The notes: a model not told the origin generated them from the sequence alone. Positions 17,636-26,909 are shown, numbered from the stretch's first letter. The stretch is DNA of 64,000 nt from Pseudomonas morbosilactucae (GCF_023241715.1 NZ_JALQCW010000075.1:62001-126000); one strand, 5' to 3'. Translations and numbers: made by a program.

Positions 17636-18277
17636 ATGACCGTCATGAAAAAACTATCGCGCAACGAAATGGCCCAGCGCGTGGCCGACGATATTCTTGA
17701 AGGTTCTTATGTGAACCTGGGCATTGGCGTGCCCACCCTGGTGGCGAACTACCTGGGTGACAAGGAAATATTCCTGCACAGCGAAAATGGCGTGCTGGGC
17801 ATGGGCCCGAGCCCGGCGCCCGGTGAAGAAGACGATGACCTGATCAACGCCGGCAAACAGCACGTGACGCTGCTGGCCGGTGGCGCGTATTTCCATCACG
17901 CCGACTCGTTCTCGATGATGCGCGGTGGCCACATCGATATCGCCGTACTGGGGGCCTTCCAGGTCTCGGTCAACGGCGACCTGGCCAACTGGCACACTGG
18001 CGCTGAGGGCTCGATTCCGGCAGTGGGCGGTGCGATGGACCTGGCCACCGGCGCGCGCCAGGTGTTCGTGATGATGGATCACCTGACCAAGACCGGCGAA
18101 AGCAAACTGGTGCCTAAGTGCACCTACCCGCTTACCGGTATTGGCTGCGTGAGCCGGATTTACACCGACCTGGCGATTCTGGACGTCACTCCAAAAGGCT
18201 TGCAGGTGCGCGAGATCCTCGCGGATATCAGCTTTGAGGACTTGCAGACATTGAGTGGCGTGCCGTTGTTGAAGTAA
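17636..18277 (+). CDS. pcaJ: 3-oxoadipate CoA-transferase subunit B
   Basis: The beta subunit (213 residues) carrying the catalytic glutamate in HSENGVLGMGPSPAPGEEDD, where the acyl-CoA intermediate forms. Other family segments are GIGVPTLVANYLGDKE, AGGAYFHHADSFSMMRGG and CTYPLTGIGCVSRIYTDL. ATG 17636 has GAGG 6 bases upstream; an earlier in-frame TTG at 17624 overlaps the pcaI stop and is not preferred. With PcaI it forms the heteromer that feeds beta-ketoadipyl-CoA to thiolysis. Confidence 0.9.
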   Translation: MTVMKKLSRNEMAQRVADDILEGSYVNLGIGVPTLVANYLGDKEIFLHSENGVLGMGPSPAPGEEDDDLINAGKQHVTLLAGGAYFHHADSFSMMRGGHIDIAVLGAFQVSVNGDLANWHTGAEGSIPAVGGAMDLATGARQVFVMMDHLTKTGESKLVPKCTYPLTGIGCVSRIYTDLAILDVTPKGLQVREILADISFEDLQTLSGVPLLK

Positions 18278-18318
18278 CGCGATTCAAGCGGCTTGCTGCG
18301 GGGGCTATGGGTCGCGCG

Positions 18319-18352
18319 GCAAGCTGCAAGCTGCAAGCTGCAAGCTGCAAGC
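18319..18352. repeat. Heptanucleotide tandem repeat (GCAAGCT)4-5
   Basis: Four perfect copies of GCAAGCT plus a near-complete fifth lie in the gap after pcaJ. The copy number is likely to vary between strains. No function is evident. Confidence 0.85.
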
Positions 18353-18417
18353 GAAATTGAAGCCCTGCCTCTACCCCCGCATCCCGTTATTCCCGTCCAT
18401 TGAATCGTCTGTGCAGG

Positions 18418-20238
18418 TCACTCGCGGTAGCCCCGCGCCTGTACATCGAACAAGTCGGCATAACGTCCGCCCGCCGCCATCAATTGGCCGTGGTTGCCCT
18501 CCTCCAGAATCCGCCCCCGGTCCAGCACGATGATGTGGTCGGCGCTGCGCACACTGGAGAAACGGTGGGAAATCAACAGCGTCATGCGGCCCTTGGCATG
18601 TTCACGAAAGTGCTCGAACACGGCCGCCTCGGCCCCGGCATCCAGGGCAGCAGTGGGTTCGTCGAGGATCAGCAAATCGGCGTCCTGGCGCATATAGGCC
18701 CGCGACAAGGCAACTTTCTGCCATTGGCCGCCGGACAGTTCCTGACCACCCAGCCAGCGCCCCAACGGCGTGGCGTAGCCCTTGCTCAAGCGCTCGATGA
18801 ACTCAGCGGCAACACCCTGAGTGGCAGCACGGCGCCAGCGCGCCTGATCGTCAAACGCCTCGACGTCACCGACGCCCAGGTTTTCGCCCACGCTCATCTG
18901 ATAGCGGATGTAATCCTGAAAAATCACCCCGATGCGCTGGTGCAGGGTCTGTTCGTCCCACGCTTGCAGGTCGCTGCCGTCTAGCAGGATGCGACCCTCG
19001 TCCGGGGTGTACAAGCGGGTCAGCAGTTTGATCAGGCTGGTCTTGCCCGAACCGTTCTCCCCCACCAATGCAAGGCTGTGCCCCGGCGCCAGGTGCAGGT
19101 TGATGTTACTCAGCGCCGGCGATTCGGCACCAGGATAGGTGAACCCCACCTGCTCGCAACGCAACCCGTCACCCGGGCGTGCCCCTTGAGTCAGTGTTCC
19201 GCGCCGCGCTGTCACCGGGACTTCCAGGTATTCATAAAGGTCCGAAAGGAACAAACCGTCGTCGTACAGGCCGGCGATGGCGCTGAGGCTGGCGGTGATT
19301 GCGCTCTGGCCCTGCTTGAACAGCACGATGTACATGGTCATCTGGCCCAGGGTCGTCTGCCCGCGCACTGTGTCCAGCACCACCCAGGCATAGGCCAGGT
19401 AAAACGCCGCGGTGCCCAGCAGCCCCAACGCAAAACCCCAAGTGTCACGGCGCACCGTCAACTGGCAGTCTTCCGTGTAAAGACGTCGAGCGTTGTCCCG
19501 GTAGCGCTTGAGCAGCAACGGGGCCAGCCCGAACAGCTTGACCTCCTTGGCATGCGCCTCGTGGGACAGCAGGGATTCCAGGTAATTCTGCTGGCGGGTC
19601 TCCGGGGCACGCCGGTGAAACAGGCGAAAGGCATTGCCCGAAAAATGCGTCTCGGCGAAGAACACCGGCAAGGCGCCGACCACCAGGATCAACAGAGCCC
19701 ACGGAGAAAAGTGCACCAGCAGCACCGCAAAGCTGATCAGCGAAATCAGGTTCTGCACCAGGCCCAAGCCCTTTGTCACCAGGCTCAAGGGCCGGGTAGA
19801 AGCCCCCTGACGCACCCGCACAAGCTTGTCGTGGAATTGCGCATCCTCAAATTGCAGCAGCGAGAGGGTCTGGGCCTTTTCCAGGATCATCAGGTTGACC
19901 TTCACCCCCAACTGCACCCGCAGCAACGACTGCTGCATCGACAATGCCCGCTGGGCGGCCGCCAGTAACGCCAGCACGCCGGCTTCGGCCAGCACGTACT
20001 GCATGACCGGCCACACCGGCGCCTGACTGCCGGCGGCATGAATCTGCATGGCATGGACCACACCATCCACGATGCGCTGGCCGATCCAGGCGGCCAACGC
20101 CGGCAGCAGGCCAGCGATCAGCGTCGCCAGCACCAGCCCCAGGAACAGGGGCCGCGAGGTCTCCCACACCAACCCCAGCGCCCTGCCGGCCTGCACGGAA
20201 AAAGCACGCAATCGTTTGAACAGCACCATGAAGGCCAT
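18418..20238 (-). CDS. ABC-type exporter, fused membrane and ATPase domains
   Basis: A 606-residue half-transporter with about six membrane segments (1-330) and a C-terminal ATPase. Walker A is GENGSGKTS, the Q-loop is IGVIFQDYI, the signature is ELSGGQWQKVAL, Walker B is ADLLILDEPTAALD and the switch is LISHRF. ATG 20238 is chosen for the AAGGAG just upstream; the frame extends to a TTG at 20346 without a ribosome site. The family exports lipids, peptides or drugs, and the substrate cannot be read from the sequence. It stands alone, with no accessory or peptide gene beside it. Confidence 0.85.
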   Translation of the reverse strand: MAFMVLFKRLRAFSVQAGRALGLVWETSRPLFLGLVLATLIAGLLPALAAWIGQRIVDGVVHAMQIHAAGSQAPVWPVMQYVLAEAGVLALLAAAQRALSMQQSLLRVQLGVKVNLMILEKAQTLSLLQFEDAQFHDKLVRVRQGASTRPLSLVTKGLGLVQNLISLISFAVLLVHFSPWALLILVVGALPVFFAETHFSGNAFRLFHRRAPETRQQNYLESLLSHEAHAKEVKLFGLAPLLLKRYRDNARRLYTEDCQLTVRRDTWGFALGLLGTAAFYLAYAWVVLDTVRGQTTLGQMTMYIVLFKQGQSAITASLSAIAGLYDDGLFLSDLYEYLEVPVTARRGTLTQGARPGDGLRCEQVGFTYPGAESPALSNINLHLAPGHSLALVGENGSGKTSLIKLLTRLYTPDEGRILLDGSDLQAWDEQTLHQRIGVIFQDYIRYQMSVGENLGVGDVEAFDDQARWRRAATQGVAAEFIERLSKGYATPLGRWLGGQELSGGQWQKVALSRAYMRQDADLLILDEPTAALDAGAEAAVFEHFREHAKGRMTLLISHRFSSVRSADHIIVLDRGRILEEGNHGQLMAAGGRYADLFDVQARGYRE

Positions 20239-20424
20239 GGACTCCTTGCTGGGTGAGATCAGGCTGGACAGCACCCTCCCGAGCCGCTCGCGCAAGACTC
20301 CGGCGTGCTTGAAACGGCCACCGGCGCCGAGGTTATCGCGAAACAACCGCTAGCGCGCGGTGAAGTGCTCCCCACGCCCACTTCAAAACCCAACAGGGCA
20401 AACCGACGATGGGTGACGGGCGCC

Positions 20425-20970
20425 CTAAAAGCGTCTTGGCAGCATCCGCGTCAGGGTGTTGTCGTGCACCCAGTAATGATGGAACAGACCCGCACAAGCA
20501 TGCAGGCCGATCAGCGCGTACCCGGCATTGCCGATCAACTCGTGCCATTCCTTGAGTTGCTTAGCCAACTCGGTATCCACCGCCAGCGGCGACGGCAGCA
20601 TAAACCCGAAGTACGGCACCGGCTTGCCTGCCGCGCTGAGCATCAGCCAGGCCAGCGCCGGCGTCACAATCATCAACAGATACAGGGCCAGATGGGTCAC
20701 GCGCGCCAGTACGTTCTGCCAAGCCGGCGGGGTCGGGACAATCGCCGGACGCGGCTTCAAGCGTCCCAGCAAACGCACCCAGACCAAGGCAAAGATGCCC
20801 AGGCCGAACAAGGCATGCACGCCGAGCAACGGCACCTTCAAGGCGTGGCCCTTGGGGAGCATCCCCTTGAGTTCGATGCAGGCATAGACGCCGACAAACA
20901 ACACCAGCATCAACCAGTGCAAGGTCATCGACAGTTTTGTATACCGCTGTGCTGCTGATGCATTCGTCAT
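20425..20970 (-). CDS. Cytochrome b561 family protein
   Basis: A 181-residue inner-membrane protein with four hydrophobic segments. Haem-ligand histidines are suggested at TLHWLML, LGVHALFG, RVTHLALYLL and GLHACAGLFHHYWVHDN. Bacterial b561 proteins pass electrons between quinones and periplasmic acceptors such as superoxide. ATG 20970 has GGAG 6 bases upstream; the in-frame ATG at 20982 does not. A second b561 gene is at 31031. Confidence 0.85.
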   Translation of the reverse strand: MTNASAAQRYTKLSMTLHWLMLVLFVGVYACIELKGMLPKGHALKVPLLGVHALFGLGIFALVWVRLLGRLKPRPAIVPTPPAWQNVLARVTHLALYLLMIVTPALAWLMLSAAGKPVPYFGFMLPSPLAVDTELAKQLKEWHELIGNAGYALIGLHACAGLFHHYWVHDNTLTRMLPRRF

Positions 20971-21225
20971 CACAGGCTCCATCAGGATGAGGGGCGATTG
21001 CCGAAACTCGGGCGACCGTGGTTCGGCTTGTCACCGACTCCAAGGGCACCACCCTGCCTGGCCAGTCTTAAGACAGTCTGAAGATGACGCGGGCCAGGGC
21101 CTGGCTCGCGACTGGGGAGGCGCTCATGGCACGCGCCAACTGCGGATCATCAAGCCCGGCCGCCACCGCAACATTGCGGGCGCCTTCCTGCACCTTGGCG
21201 CTTTGGTAACGCCCGTGCAGGTCTG

Positions 21226-21269
21226 CTTGATGCAAAACGCCCCGGCTAACCGGGGCGTTTTGCATCAAG
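21226..21269. terminator. Bidirectional terminator with 20-bp perfect stem
   Basis: A perfect 20-base inverted repeat (CTTGATGCAAAACGCCCCGG and its complement) encloses a 4-base loop CTAA. Each arm gives a T-tract after the GC-rich core on its own strand. It begins 2 bases after the stop of the minus-strand sugar operon, which it terminates. The interval 20971-21225 holds no convincing gene. Confidence 0.85.
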
Positions 21270-21271
21270 GC

Positions 21272-22140
21272 TCACTCGAGTTTTCTGTCTCGCCCTTCAC
21301 GCTGCAACTCTCGTTGCAGGTTGAGTTTGGAGGCGCGGATGATCGCTGCCGGATCCTTGGGCAAGTCATGCTCGACGATGTACAGAGGTCTGGCCTCCTC
21401 TTGCGCTACCGCGACGATTTCACCCCAAGCCAGCAGGCCCTCGCCCAGGGGCGCGAAGTTGCGTTCATCGTCGCGTACCCCGATACCGGCGTTGTCTTTG
21501 GCGTGCAGGGCAAACAGCCGATCCGGGTACGCTTGATCAGCCGGACCGGGTCTTGCCCACCGCGCGACACCCAGGCCGCGTCTATCTCCAGCGCCAGATT
21601 ATTGGGCCGGGTGGCATCCACCAACCATTCGAGCCCCGTCTTGCCCTGGTATTTTTTCATCTCGAAATCATGGTTGTGATACGCCAGCCGCATACCCTCC
21701 TTGCGCAGCCGGGCCCCCAAGGCATTCAGTTCTTCGCCCAGCTTTTGCCAGCCCCTGGCATTGGTGGGCCGATCCGCGGGCTGCAGGTAAGGCACCACCA
21801 GCACCTTGTTGCCCACGGCACGGTTGAAGGCGATGGTTTCAGGCAACTGGCGACGCAAGGCCTCCAGTTGTACGTGGGCAGAGGTCACGGTCAGGTTGTA
21901 TTTTTTCAGCAGCCGGTTGAGTTCATCCCGGCTGACACCCTGGTCACCGACCAACTCGACCGCGGAAAACCCGGCGCTCTGTGTCAGGAAAAACTGCTGC
22001 TCCAGGGTGCCGACATTGCGCAGGGTGTACATCTGCAAGGCGATCTGTCGATCGGCCGCGGGGGCCGCCAGCAGCGCTGTGGCATTCAGTACGCAGCCGG
22101 CAACGAGGGTGGCCAATGCCATTTTTTTGAGTACGCGCAT
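21272..22140 (-). pseudogene. Exported sugar phosphate isomerase/epimerase (TIM barrel), frameshifted
   Basis: ATG 22140 (AAGGA 8 bases upstream) starts a signal peptide ending near TALLAAPAA, then an AP-endonuclease-2 type TIM barrel (QIALQMYTLRNVG, GFSAVELVGDQGVS, LAYHNHDFEM, LALEIDAAWVSRGGQDP). After LIKR, at about 21530, the frame is lost. Shifting by one base recovers the expected end: YPDRLFALHAKDNAGIG, then PLYIVEHDLPKDP, stopping at 21272. The whole protein would have about 289 residues and is probably periplasmic. A one-base deletion is inferred. It is the last gene of the LacI-controlled operon. Confidence 0.75.
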
Positions 22141-22178
22141 CGCAATTTCCTTATTTATTGTTATGAATTCGTGGCTGC

Positions 22179-23414
22179 TCAAGCCTTGGCGGGCGCCAGT
22201 TCCACGGCTCGCGCATCGCGGAAGGCAAACAGGAACACCAGCACCACGCCCAAGGAAAAACACGCCGGGAACAACCAGATGCTCTGCCACTGATGGCCCG
22301 CAGGAGTGGCGTAGTAGTCAGAGACATGGCCCGCGACCCAGAAGCCGATCAGCATGCCAAAACCGTAGGTGGCCAGGGTGATCAGGCCTTGGGCCGAGCT
22401 TCTGAAGCGCTCGGGGGTTTTCGCGTCGGTGTAGATCTGCCCGGAGACAAAGAAAAAGTCGTAGCAGATGCCGTGCAAGGCAATGCCGGTGAACAGCATA
22501 AAGGCCAGGTCGGCGTTATTGCCGTAAGCGAACAGCACGTAGCGCAAGGCCCAGGCCAGCATGCCCATGAGTAGCGCGATCTTGATGCCGAAGCGGTGAA
22601 TGAACAGGGGCAGCAGGAGCATGAACAGGACTTCGGAGACCTGCCCGATGGCCATCTTCGCCGTGGGATTGGTCACGCCGATTTCCGCGAGGAACGGATT
22701 GGCATTCTGGTAATAGAACGCCAGCGGGATGCAGATCAGGATCGAGGCAATGAAGAACACCAGGTAGCTGCGGTCTTTCAGCAGGCCCAGGGCATCCAGA
22801 CCGAGTATCTGCTTGAGGCCGCTGCGGCGGGTCTCGGTCTTCAGCGGTGCGGTACTCGGCAGGGTAAAGCTATACAGGCCCAGCACCAGGGACGCCAGCG
22901 CCGCCATCAGGAAGGTGTTGCGCAAGCCGCCGCTGGCAATCGCGTCTTTCGAGTCCCAGGCGAAGACAAAACTGATCACCACACCGGCGACGATCCAGCC
23001 CACGGTGCCCCACACCCGAATGCGCGAGAACTCCAGTGCCGGGTCGCGCATCTGCCGAAAGGCCACGGAGTTGACCAATGCCAGGGTCGGCATGTAGATC
23101 ATCATGTAGGCCAGCACGTAGGGATAGAACGCGCCGAAGTCAGGCGCCCGGTACAGCTGGTAGAGCAACACTGCCCCCACTAGGTGCAGCACCGCCAGGA
23201 TGCGCTCGGCATTGAAGAAGCGGTCAGCGATCAGCCCGATCACGAACGGGGCGATGATCGCACCCCAGGACTGGGTCGAGAACGCCATGCCAATCTGGCC
23301 GCCGCTGGCACCCAACTGGCTGGACAGGAAAGTGCCCAGGGTGACGAACCAGCCACCCCAGATAAAGAACTGCAGAAACATCATGGCGCTCAAGCGCGCA
23401 GTCATCCACGTCAT
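22179..23414 (-). CDS. MFS transporter, nucleoside:H+ symporter-like family
   Basis: A 411-residue inner-membrane carrier with about twelve membrane segments. The N-terminus RLSAMMFLQFFIWGGWFVTL and the segment FSRIRVWGTVGWIVAGVVIS are typical of the NupG/XapB-like group, members of which often lie in sugar clusters with TIM-barrel and Gfo/Idh/MocA enzymes. ATG 23414 follows GGTGA at 5 bases; a GTG at 23423 is also in frame. It probably imports the sugar or glycoside acted on by its neighbours. The substrate is unknown. Confidence 0.85.
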   Translation of the reverse strand: MTWMTARLSAMMFLQFFIWGGWFVTLGTFLSSQLGASGGQIGMAFSTQSWGAIIAPFVIGLIADRFFNAERILAVLHLVGAVLLYQLYRAPDFGAFYPYVLAYMMIYMPTLALVNSVAFRQMRDPALEFSRIRVWGTVGWIVAGVVISFVFAWDSKDAIASGGLRNTFLMAALASLVLGLYSFTLPSTAPLKTETRRSGLKQILGLDALGLLKDRSYLVFFIASILICIPLAFYYQNANPFLAEIGVTNPTAKMAIGQVSEVLFMLLLPLFIHRFGIKIALLMGMLAWALRYVLFAYGNNADLAFMLFTGIALHGICYDFFFVSGQIYTDAKTPERFRSSAQGLITLATYGFGMLIGFWVAGHVSDYYATPAGHQWQSIWLFPACFSLGVVLVFLFAFRDARAVELAPAKA

Positions 23415-23456
23415 AACAGTCACCGTCTTATTGTTATTGAAAGAAACTGGTGAAAC

Positions 23457-24560
23457 TCAGGCGTCAGGCAAGCCCAACAAACGCCTGTTGGAAGCCGCAT
23501 CGCTGGCCACGCTGACAAAATCGTCAAAGGCCTTTTGGCTCCGAGTAATCATGTGGTCGCGGATGAACCCCGCGCCTTCGGCAGCGCCTTGGGCGGAGTC
23601 TTTCAGGCAGCACTCCCACTCCAGCACGGCCCAGCCGGTGAAGCCGTATTGGGTCAGCTTGCTGAAGATCGATTTGAAATCGATCTGGCCGTCACCCAGC
23701 GAGCGGAAGCGCCCAGGGCGCTCGACCCAACCCTGGTAACCGCCATAGACACCGGAGCGCGCATCGGGACGGAACTCCGCATCCTTGACGTGGAACATGC
23801 GGATGCGCGAGTGATAACGGTCGATAAAGCCCAGGTAGTCCATTTGCTGCAGCAGCAGATGGCTGGGGTCATAAAGGATGGCCGCACGGGGGTGGTGATC
23901 GACGGCGTCGAGGAAACGCTCGAATGAGGCACCGTCATGCAGGTCTTCCCCGGGGTGGATTTCGTAGCACAGGTCGACACCGGCCTGATCAAAACAGTCG
24001 AGGATCGGCAGCCAGCGTTTGGCCAGTTCGGCAAAACCTTGCTCCACCAAACCGGCGGGGCGCTGCGGCCAGGGATACATGTAGGGCCACAGCAAAGCCC
24101 CGGAAAAGGTCGCGTGGGCGGTCAGGCCCAGACGCTGGCTGGCCCGCGCCGCCAGCTTCAATTGCTCGATCGCCCACTCGGTGCGTGCCTGGGGATGGCC
24201 ACGCAAATGAGCGGGCGCAAAGTCATCGAACAGCGCATCGAAAGCCGGGTGCACGGCCACCAACTGCCCTTGCAGGTGGGTGGACAGTTCGCTGATCTCA
24301 ACCCCGGCGCTGGCGCACACGGCCTTCAGTTCATCGCAATAGCTCTGGCTTTCGGCGGCGCGTTCAAGGTCGATGTAGCGCGTGCCCAGGGTCGGCAATT
24401 GAATGGCTGTGTAGCCCTGGGACGCTGCCCATTGAGCGATATTGGCCAGAGTGTCGAACGGCGCTTCATCGGCGATGAACTGCGCCAGGAATATCCCGGG
24501 GCCACGCAGGCCTTGAGGGGCCAGGTCGTTTGGGGTCTCGGCAGGCGTCTGCGGTTTCAT
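23457..24560 (-). CDS. Sugar phosphate isomerase/epimerase (cytoplasmic TIM barrel)
   Basis: A 367-residue AP-endonuclease-2 fold protein without a signal peptide. Metal-site segments are ISELSTHLQGQLV, LCYEIHPGEDLHD, ILYDPSHLLLQ, MFHVKDAEF and AVLEWECC. Enzymes of this fold epimerise or isomerise sugars, keto-sugars or inosose. ATG 24560 has GGAG 8 bases upstream and overlaps the stop of the dehydrogenase gene by 4 bases, so the two are translationally coupled and likely act in consecutive steps. Confidence 0.88.
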   Translation of the reverse strand: MKPQTPAETPNDLAPQGLRGPGIFLAQFIADEAPFDTLANIAQWAASQGYTAIQLPTLGTRYIDLERAAESQSYCDELKAVCASAGVEISELSTHLQGQLVAVHPAFDALFDDFAPAHLRGHPQARTEWAIEQLKLAARASQRLGLTAHATFSGALLWPYMYPWPQRPAGLVEQGFAELAKRWLPILDCFDQAGVDLCYEIHPGEDLHDGASFERFLDAVDHHPRAAILYDPSHLLLQQMDYLGFIDRYHSRIRMFHVKDAEFRPDARSGVYGGYQGWVERPGRFRSLGDGQIDFKSIFSKLTQYGFTGWAVLEWECCLKDSAQGAAEGAGFIRDHMITRSQKAFDDFVSVASDAASNRRLLGLPDA

Positions 24561-25723
24561 CGGCTGCACTCCAGGGGGGTCCACTTGGCATCGCTGCTGT
24601 GACTGGCGATGGCCGCTTCGATAAAGGCCATGCCACGCAGACCCACCTCGATCCCCGGCACACCCGGCACGGTGTGGCCTTTGACCTCACCGCGAATGGC
24701 CTGGGCAAAATCGCCATACAGATTGGCCATGGCTTCCAGGTAGCCTTCGGGATGGCCGGCGGGCAAGCGCATACGCTGGGTCGCGTCCTCGCACAACCAC
24801 GGCTGCCCGGTGCCGGAACGCAAGACACGCATGGGTTGGTCCAATGAGCGATGAATCAGGCTGGCGGGTTGTTCCTGGCGCCACTCGAGGCCGCCCTTGT
24901 CGCCGTAGACCCGAATGCTCAGCGGGTTCTCTTCCCCTGCGCAGACCTGGCTGGCGATCAGCACGCCACTGGCGCCCTGCTCCATCTTCAGCAGCATGGC
25001 GGCGTCGTCATCCAGCTGCCGGCCTTCGATGTGCACGCCCAGGCTGGCGCACAGGTGGGTGACGGCTTGATCGGCCACGAACTCCGCCAGGGAAAAGGCA
25101 TGGGTGCCGATATCGCCGATGCAGCCGCCCAACCCGGACAACGCCGGCTGCCCCCGCCACTCGGCCTGCTTGTTGCCCTGCCCGGCCACATCCTGGCTGA
25201 GCCAGCCTTGGGGATATTCCACCAGCACCTTGCGCACCGCGCCGATCACGCCACTGCGTACCATCTCTCGCGCTTGCCAGACCATGGGGTAGCCGAGGTA
25301 AGTGTGGGCCAGGCCATAGAGCCCGGTGCTGCTGTGCAAGCGGGTTTTCAGGGCCTGCAGCTCAGCCAGGTTCAAGGCCGCGGGCTTCTCGCTGAACACA
25401 TGAAAACCGGCGGTCAACGCTTCGCTGGCCACCGGTGCGTGAAGATGATTGGGGGTGACAATCACCAGCAGTTCCATGCGCTGCTCGGCCGGCAGCGCGC
25501 GCTCGGCCTCCAGCATCGATCGCCACGTGCTGTAGCAGCGTGATGGCGCTAGGCCCAGGTAGCTGCCCGTGCGCAGGTTGTTCTGTGCGTCGCGGCTGAA
25601 CGCGCCGCAGACCAGCTCGAAGCGCCCATCGAGGCCCGCTGCCTGGCGATGCGCCTGGGCGATAAACGAGCCCTCCCCCCCACCGACAAAGCCCATTCTT
25701 ATTTTGGGTATCACTGTGTTCAT
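24557..25723 (-). CDS. Gfo/Idh/MocA-family oxidoreductase
   Basis: A 388-residue NAD(P)-dependent sugar dehydrogenase. The Rossmann motif is GFVGGGEGSFIAQAHR, the conserved EKP lysine is in HVFSEKPAALN, and the C-terminal substrate domain has GGCIGDIGTHAFSL with the catalytic-type histidine. ATG 25723 is used; the longer frame to 26020 overlaps the LacI gene antisense. It is the first gene of the operon, downstream of the palindromic operator. It probably oxidises the imported sugar to a keto-sugar. Confidence 0.88.
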   Translation of the reverse strand: MNTVIPKIRMGFVGGGEGSFIAQAHRQAAGLDGRFELVCGAFSRDAQNNLRTGSYLGLAPSRCYSTWRSMLEAERALPAEQRMELLVIVTPNHLHAPVASEALTAGFHVFSEKPAALNLAELQALKTRLHSSTGLYGLAHTYLGYPMVWQAREMVRSGVIGAVRKVLVEYPQGWLSQDVAGQGNKQAEWRGQPALSGLGGCIGDIGTHAFSLAEFVADQAVTHLCASLGVHIEGRQLDDDAAMLLKMEQGASGVLIASQVCAGEENPLSIRVYGDKGGLEWRQEQPASLIHRSLDQPMRVLRSGTGQPWLCEDATQRMRLPAGHPEGYLEAMANLYGDFAQAIRGEVKGHTVPGVPGIEVGLRGMAFIEAAIASHSSDAKWTPLECSR

Positions 25724-25770
25724 CACTGTTTTTCTCTGTTCGGGCCGGCTGAACGACGGGTTGAAGCCGG

Positions 25771-25788
25771 AATGTAACCGGTTACATT
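25771..25788. promoter_or_regulatory. Palindromic LacI-type operator
   Basis: AATGTAACCGGTTACATT is a perfect 18-base palindrome with the central CG common in LacI-family operators. It lies between the divergent dehydrogenase and LacI genes, 48 bases upstream of the former. The regulator at 25911 is the obvious ligand. Confidence 0.75.
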
Positions 25789-25910
25789 TGAGCGGAAATC
25801 TATGCGCTGTGACGCAGGCTGTCAAATACTCGATCGCCCCTCGCAAGGATTTCAGCGCAGACGGACCTGCTGTAAGCTCGCCCGACCCATAGTTTGAAGA
25901 TGAGGTGGTT

Positions 25911-26909
25911 TTGTCCAATATTCGTGAAGTCGCCCGGCTCGCCGGCGTCTCGGTGGCCACTGTATCGCGCACCCTGAAATCACCCGAATGCGTGCGCCAG
26001 GCCACTCGGGACAAGGTCAATGCCGCCGTCGAGCAAGCCGGTTATCGCCCCAACCTGATGGCGGTGCAGTTCCGCTCTCGGCGCACCGCCAACCTGGTGA
26101 TCCTGGTTCCGAAAATTGCCAACACCTTTTTTGCCCGCGTGATCAGCGGTGCCCAACAGGCAGCCCAGGCCGCCGGGTACCGACTGCTGCTGTGCGACAC
26201 CCAAGGCCGCGAAGACATCGAGCGTGAGTTTGCCGAACTGGTCTATGCCCACCAGGCCGATGGCGTGATCCAGTTGCGCGCCTTCGACCCCTTCCCCGCC
26301 GACAGCCTTGAGACCCCGCCCATGGTCAACGCCTGCGAAGTGATCAAGGGTGGGCGTCACCCCACCATCAGCCTCGACAACCATGCCGCCGCCCAGGCAA
26401 TGACTGAACACCTGATCAGCCTGGGCCATCGACGGATCGGCCTGATCAAGGGCCCTCAAAGCAGTCCCCTGACCCAGGATCGGGTCGCGGGTTACCAGAC
26501 CGCCCTGGATCAGGCCGGCATCCCCAGCGACCCCACGATTATTTGCCACGGCGACTTCAGTTTGCGCGCCGGCTACGACGGCGCCGCCACCCTGCTGACG
26601 ATGCCGGACCGCCCGACCGCGCTGTTTTGTGAGAACGATGAGATGGCCATTGGTGCGCTCAAGCGCATCAAGGAAGCGGGCCTGCGCGTGCCCGAGGATA
26701 TTTCGTTGGTGGGGTTCGATGACATTCCGCTGGCGCAGTACTGCGACCCGCCGCTGACCACCATCGCCCAGCCCGCCGAGGGCTTTGGACACAGGGCCGT
26801 GGAGATGCTGATCGACTTGATCGAAAAGAAAACCACGCCCCCACAGCCGGTGATACTGCCGTTTGAACTGACGATCCGTAAAAGCTCGGCGCCCCCTTCA
26901 GCTCGATAG
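25911..26909 (+). CDS. LacI-family transcriptional regulator of the sugar operon
   Basis: A 332-residue repressor. The N-terminal helix-turn-helix and hinge read NIREVARLAGVSVATVSR and AVEQAGYRPNLMA, followed by a periplasmic-binding-protein fold (DGVIQLRAFD, FCENDEMAIGALKRI, GFDDIPLAQYCDPPLTT). The start is most likely the TTG at 25911, with GAGG 5 bases upstream. A GTG at 25905 is in frame but overlaps that ribosome site. It is divergent from the operon at 25723-21272, with the palindromic operator between them. Confidence 0.9.
   Translation: MSNIREVARLAGVSVATVSRTLKSPECVRQATRDKVNAAVEQAGYRPNLMAVQFRSRRTANLVILVPKIANTFFARVISGAQQAAQAAGYRLLLCDTQGREDIEREFAELVYAHQADGVIQLRAFDPFPADSLETPPMVNACEVIKGGRHPTISLDNHAAAQAMTEHLISLGHRRIGLIKGPQSSPLTQDRVAGYQTALDQAGIPSDPTIICHGDFSLRAGYDGAATLLTMPDRPTALFCENDEMAIGALKRIKEAGLRVPEDISLVGFDDIPLAQYCDPPLTTIAQPAEGFGHRAVEMLIDLIEKKTTPPQPVILPFELTIRKSSAPPSAR

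Noticed and set aside
21068..21268. 66-codon minus-strand open frame
   Set aside because: Its start lies inside the bidirectional terminator and there is no ribosome site or known family.
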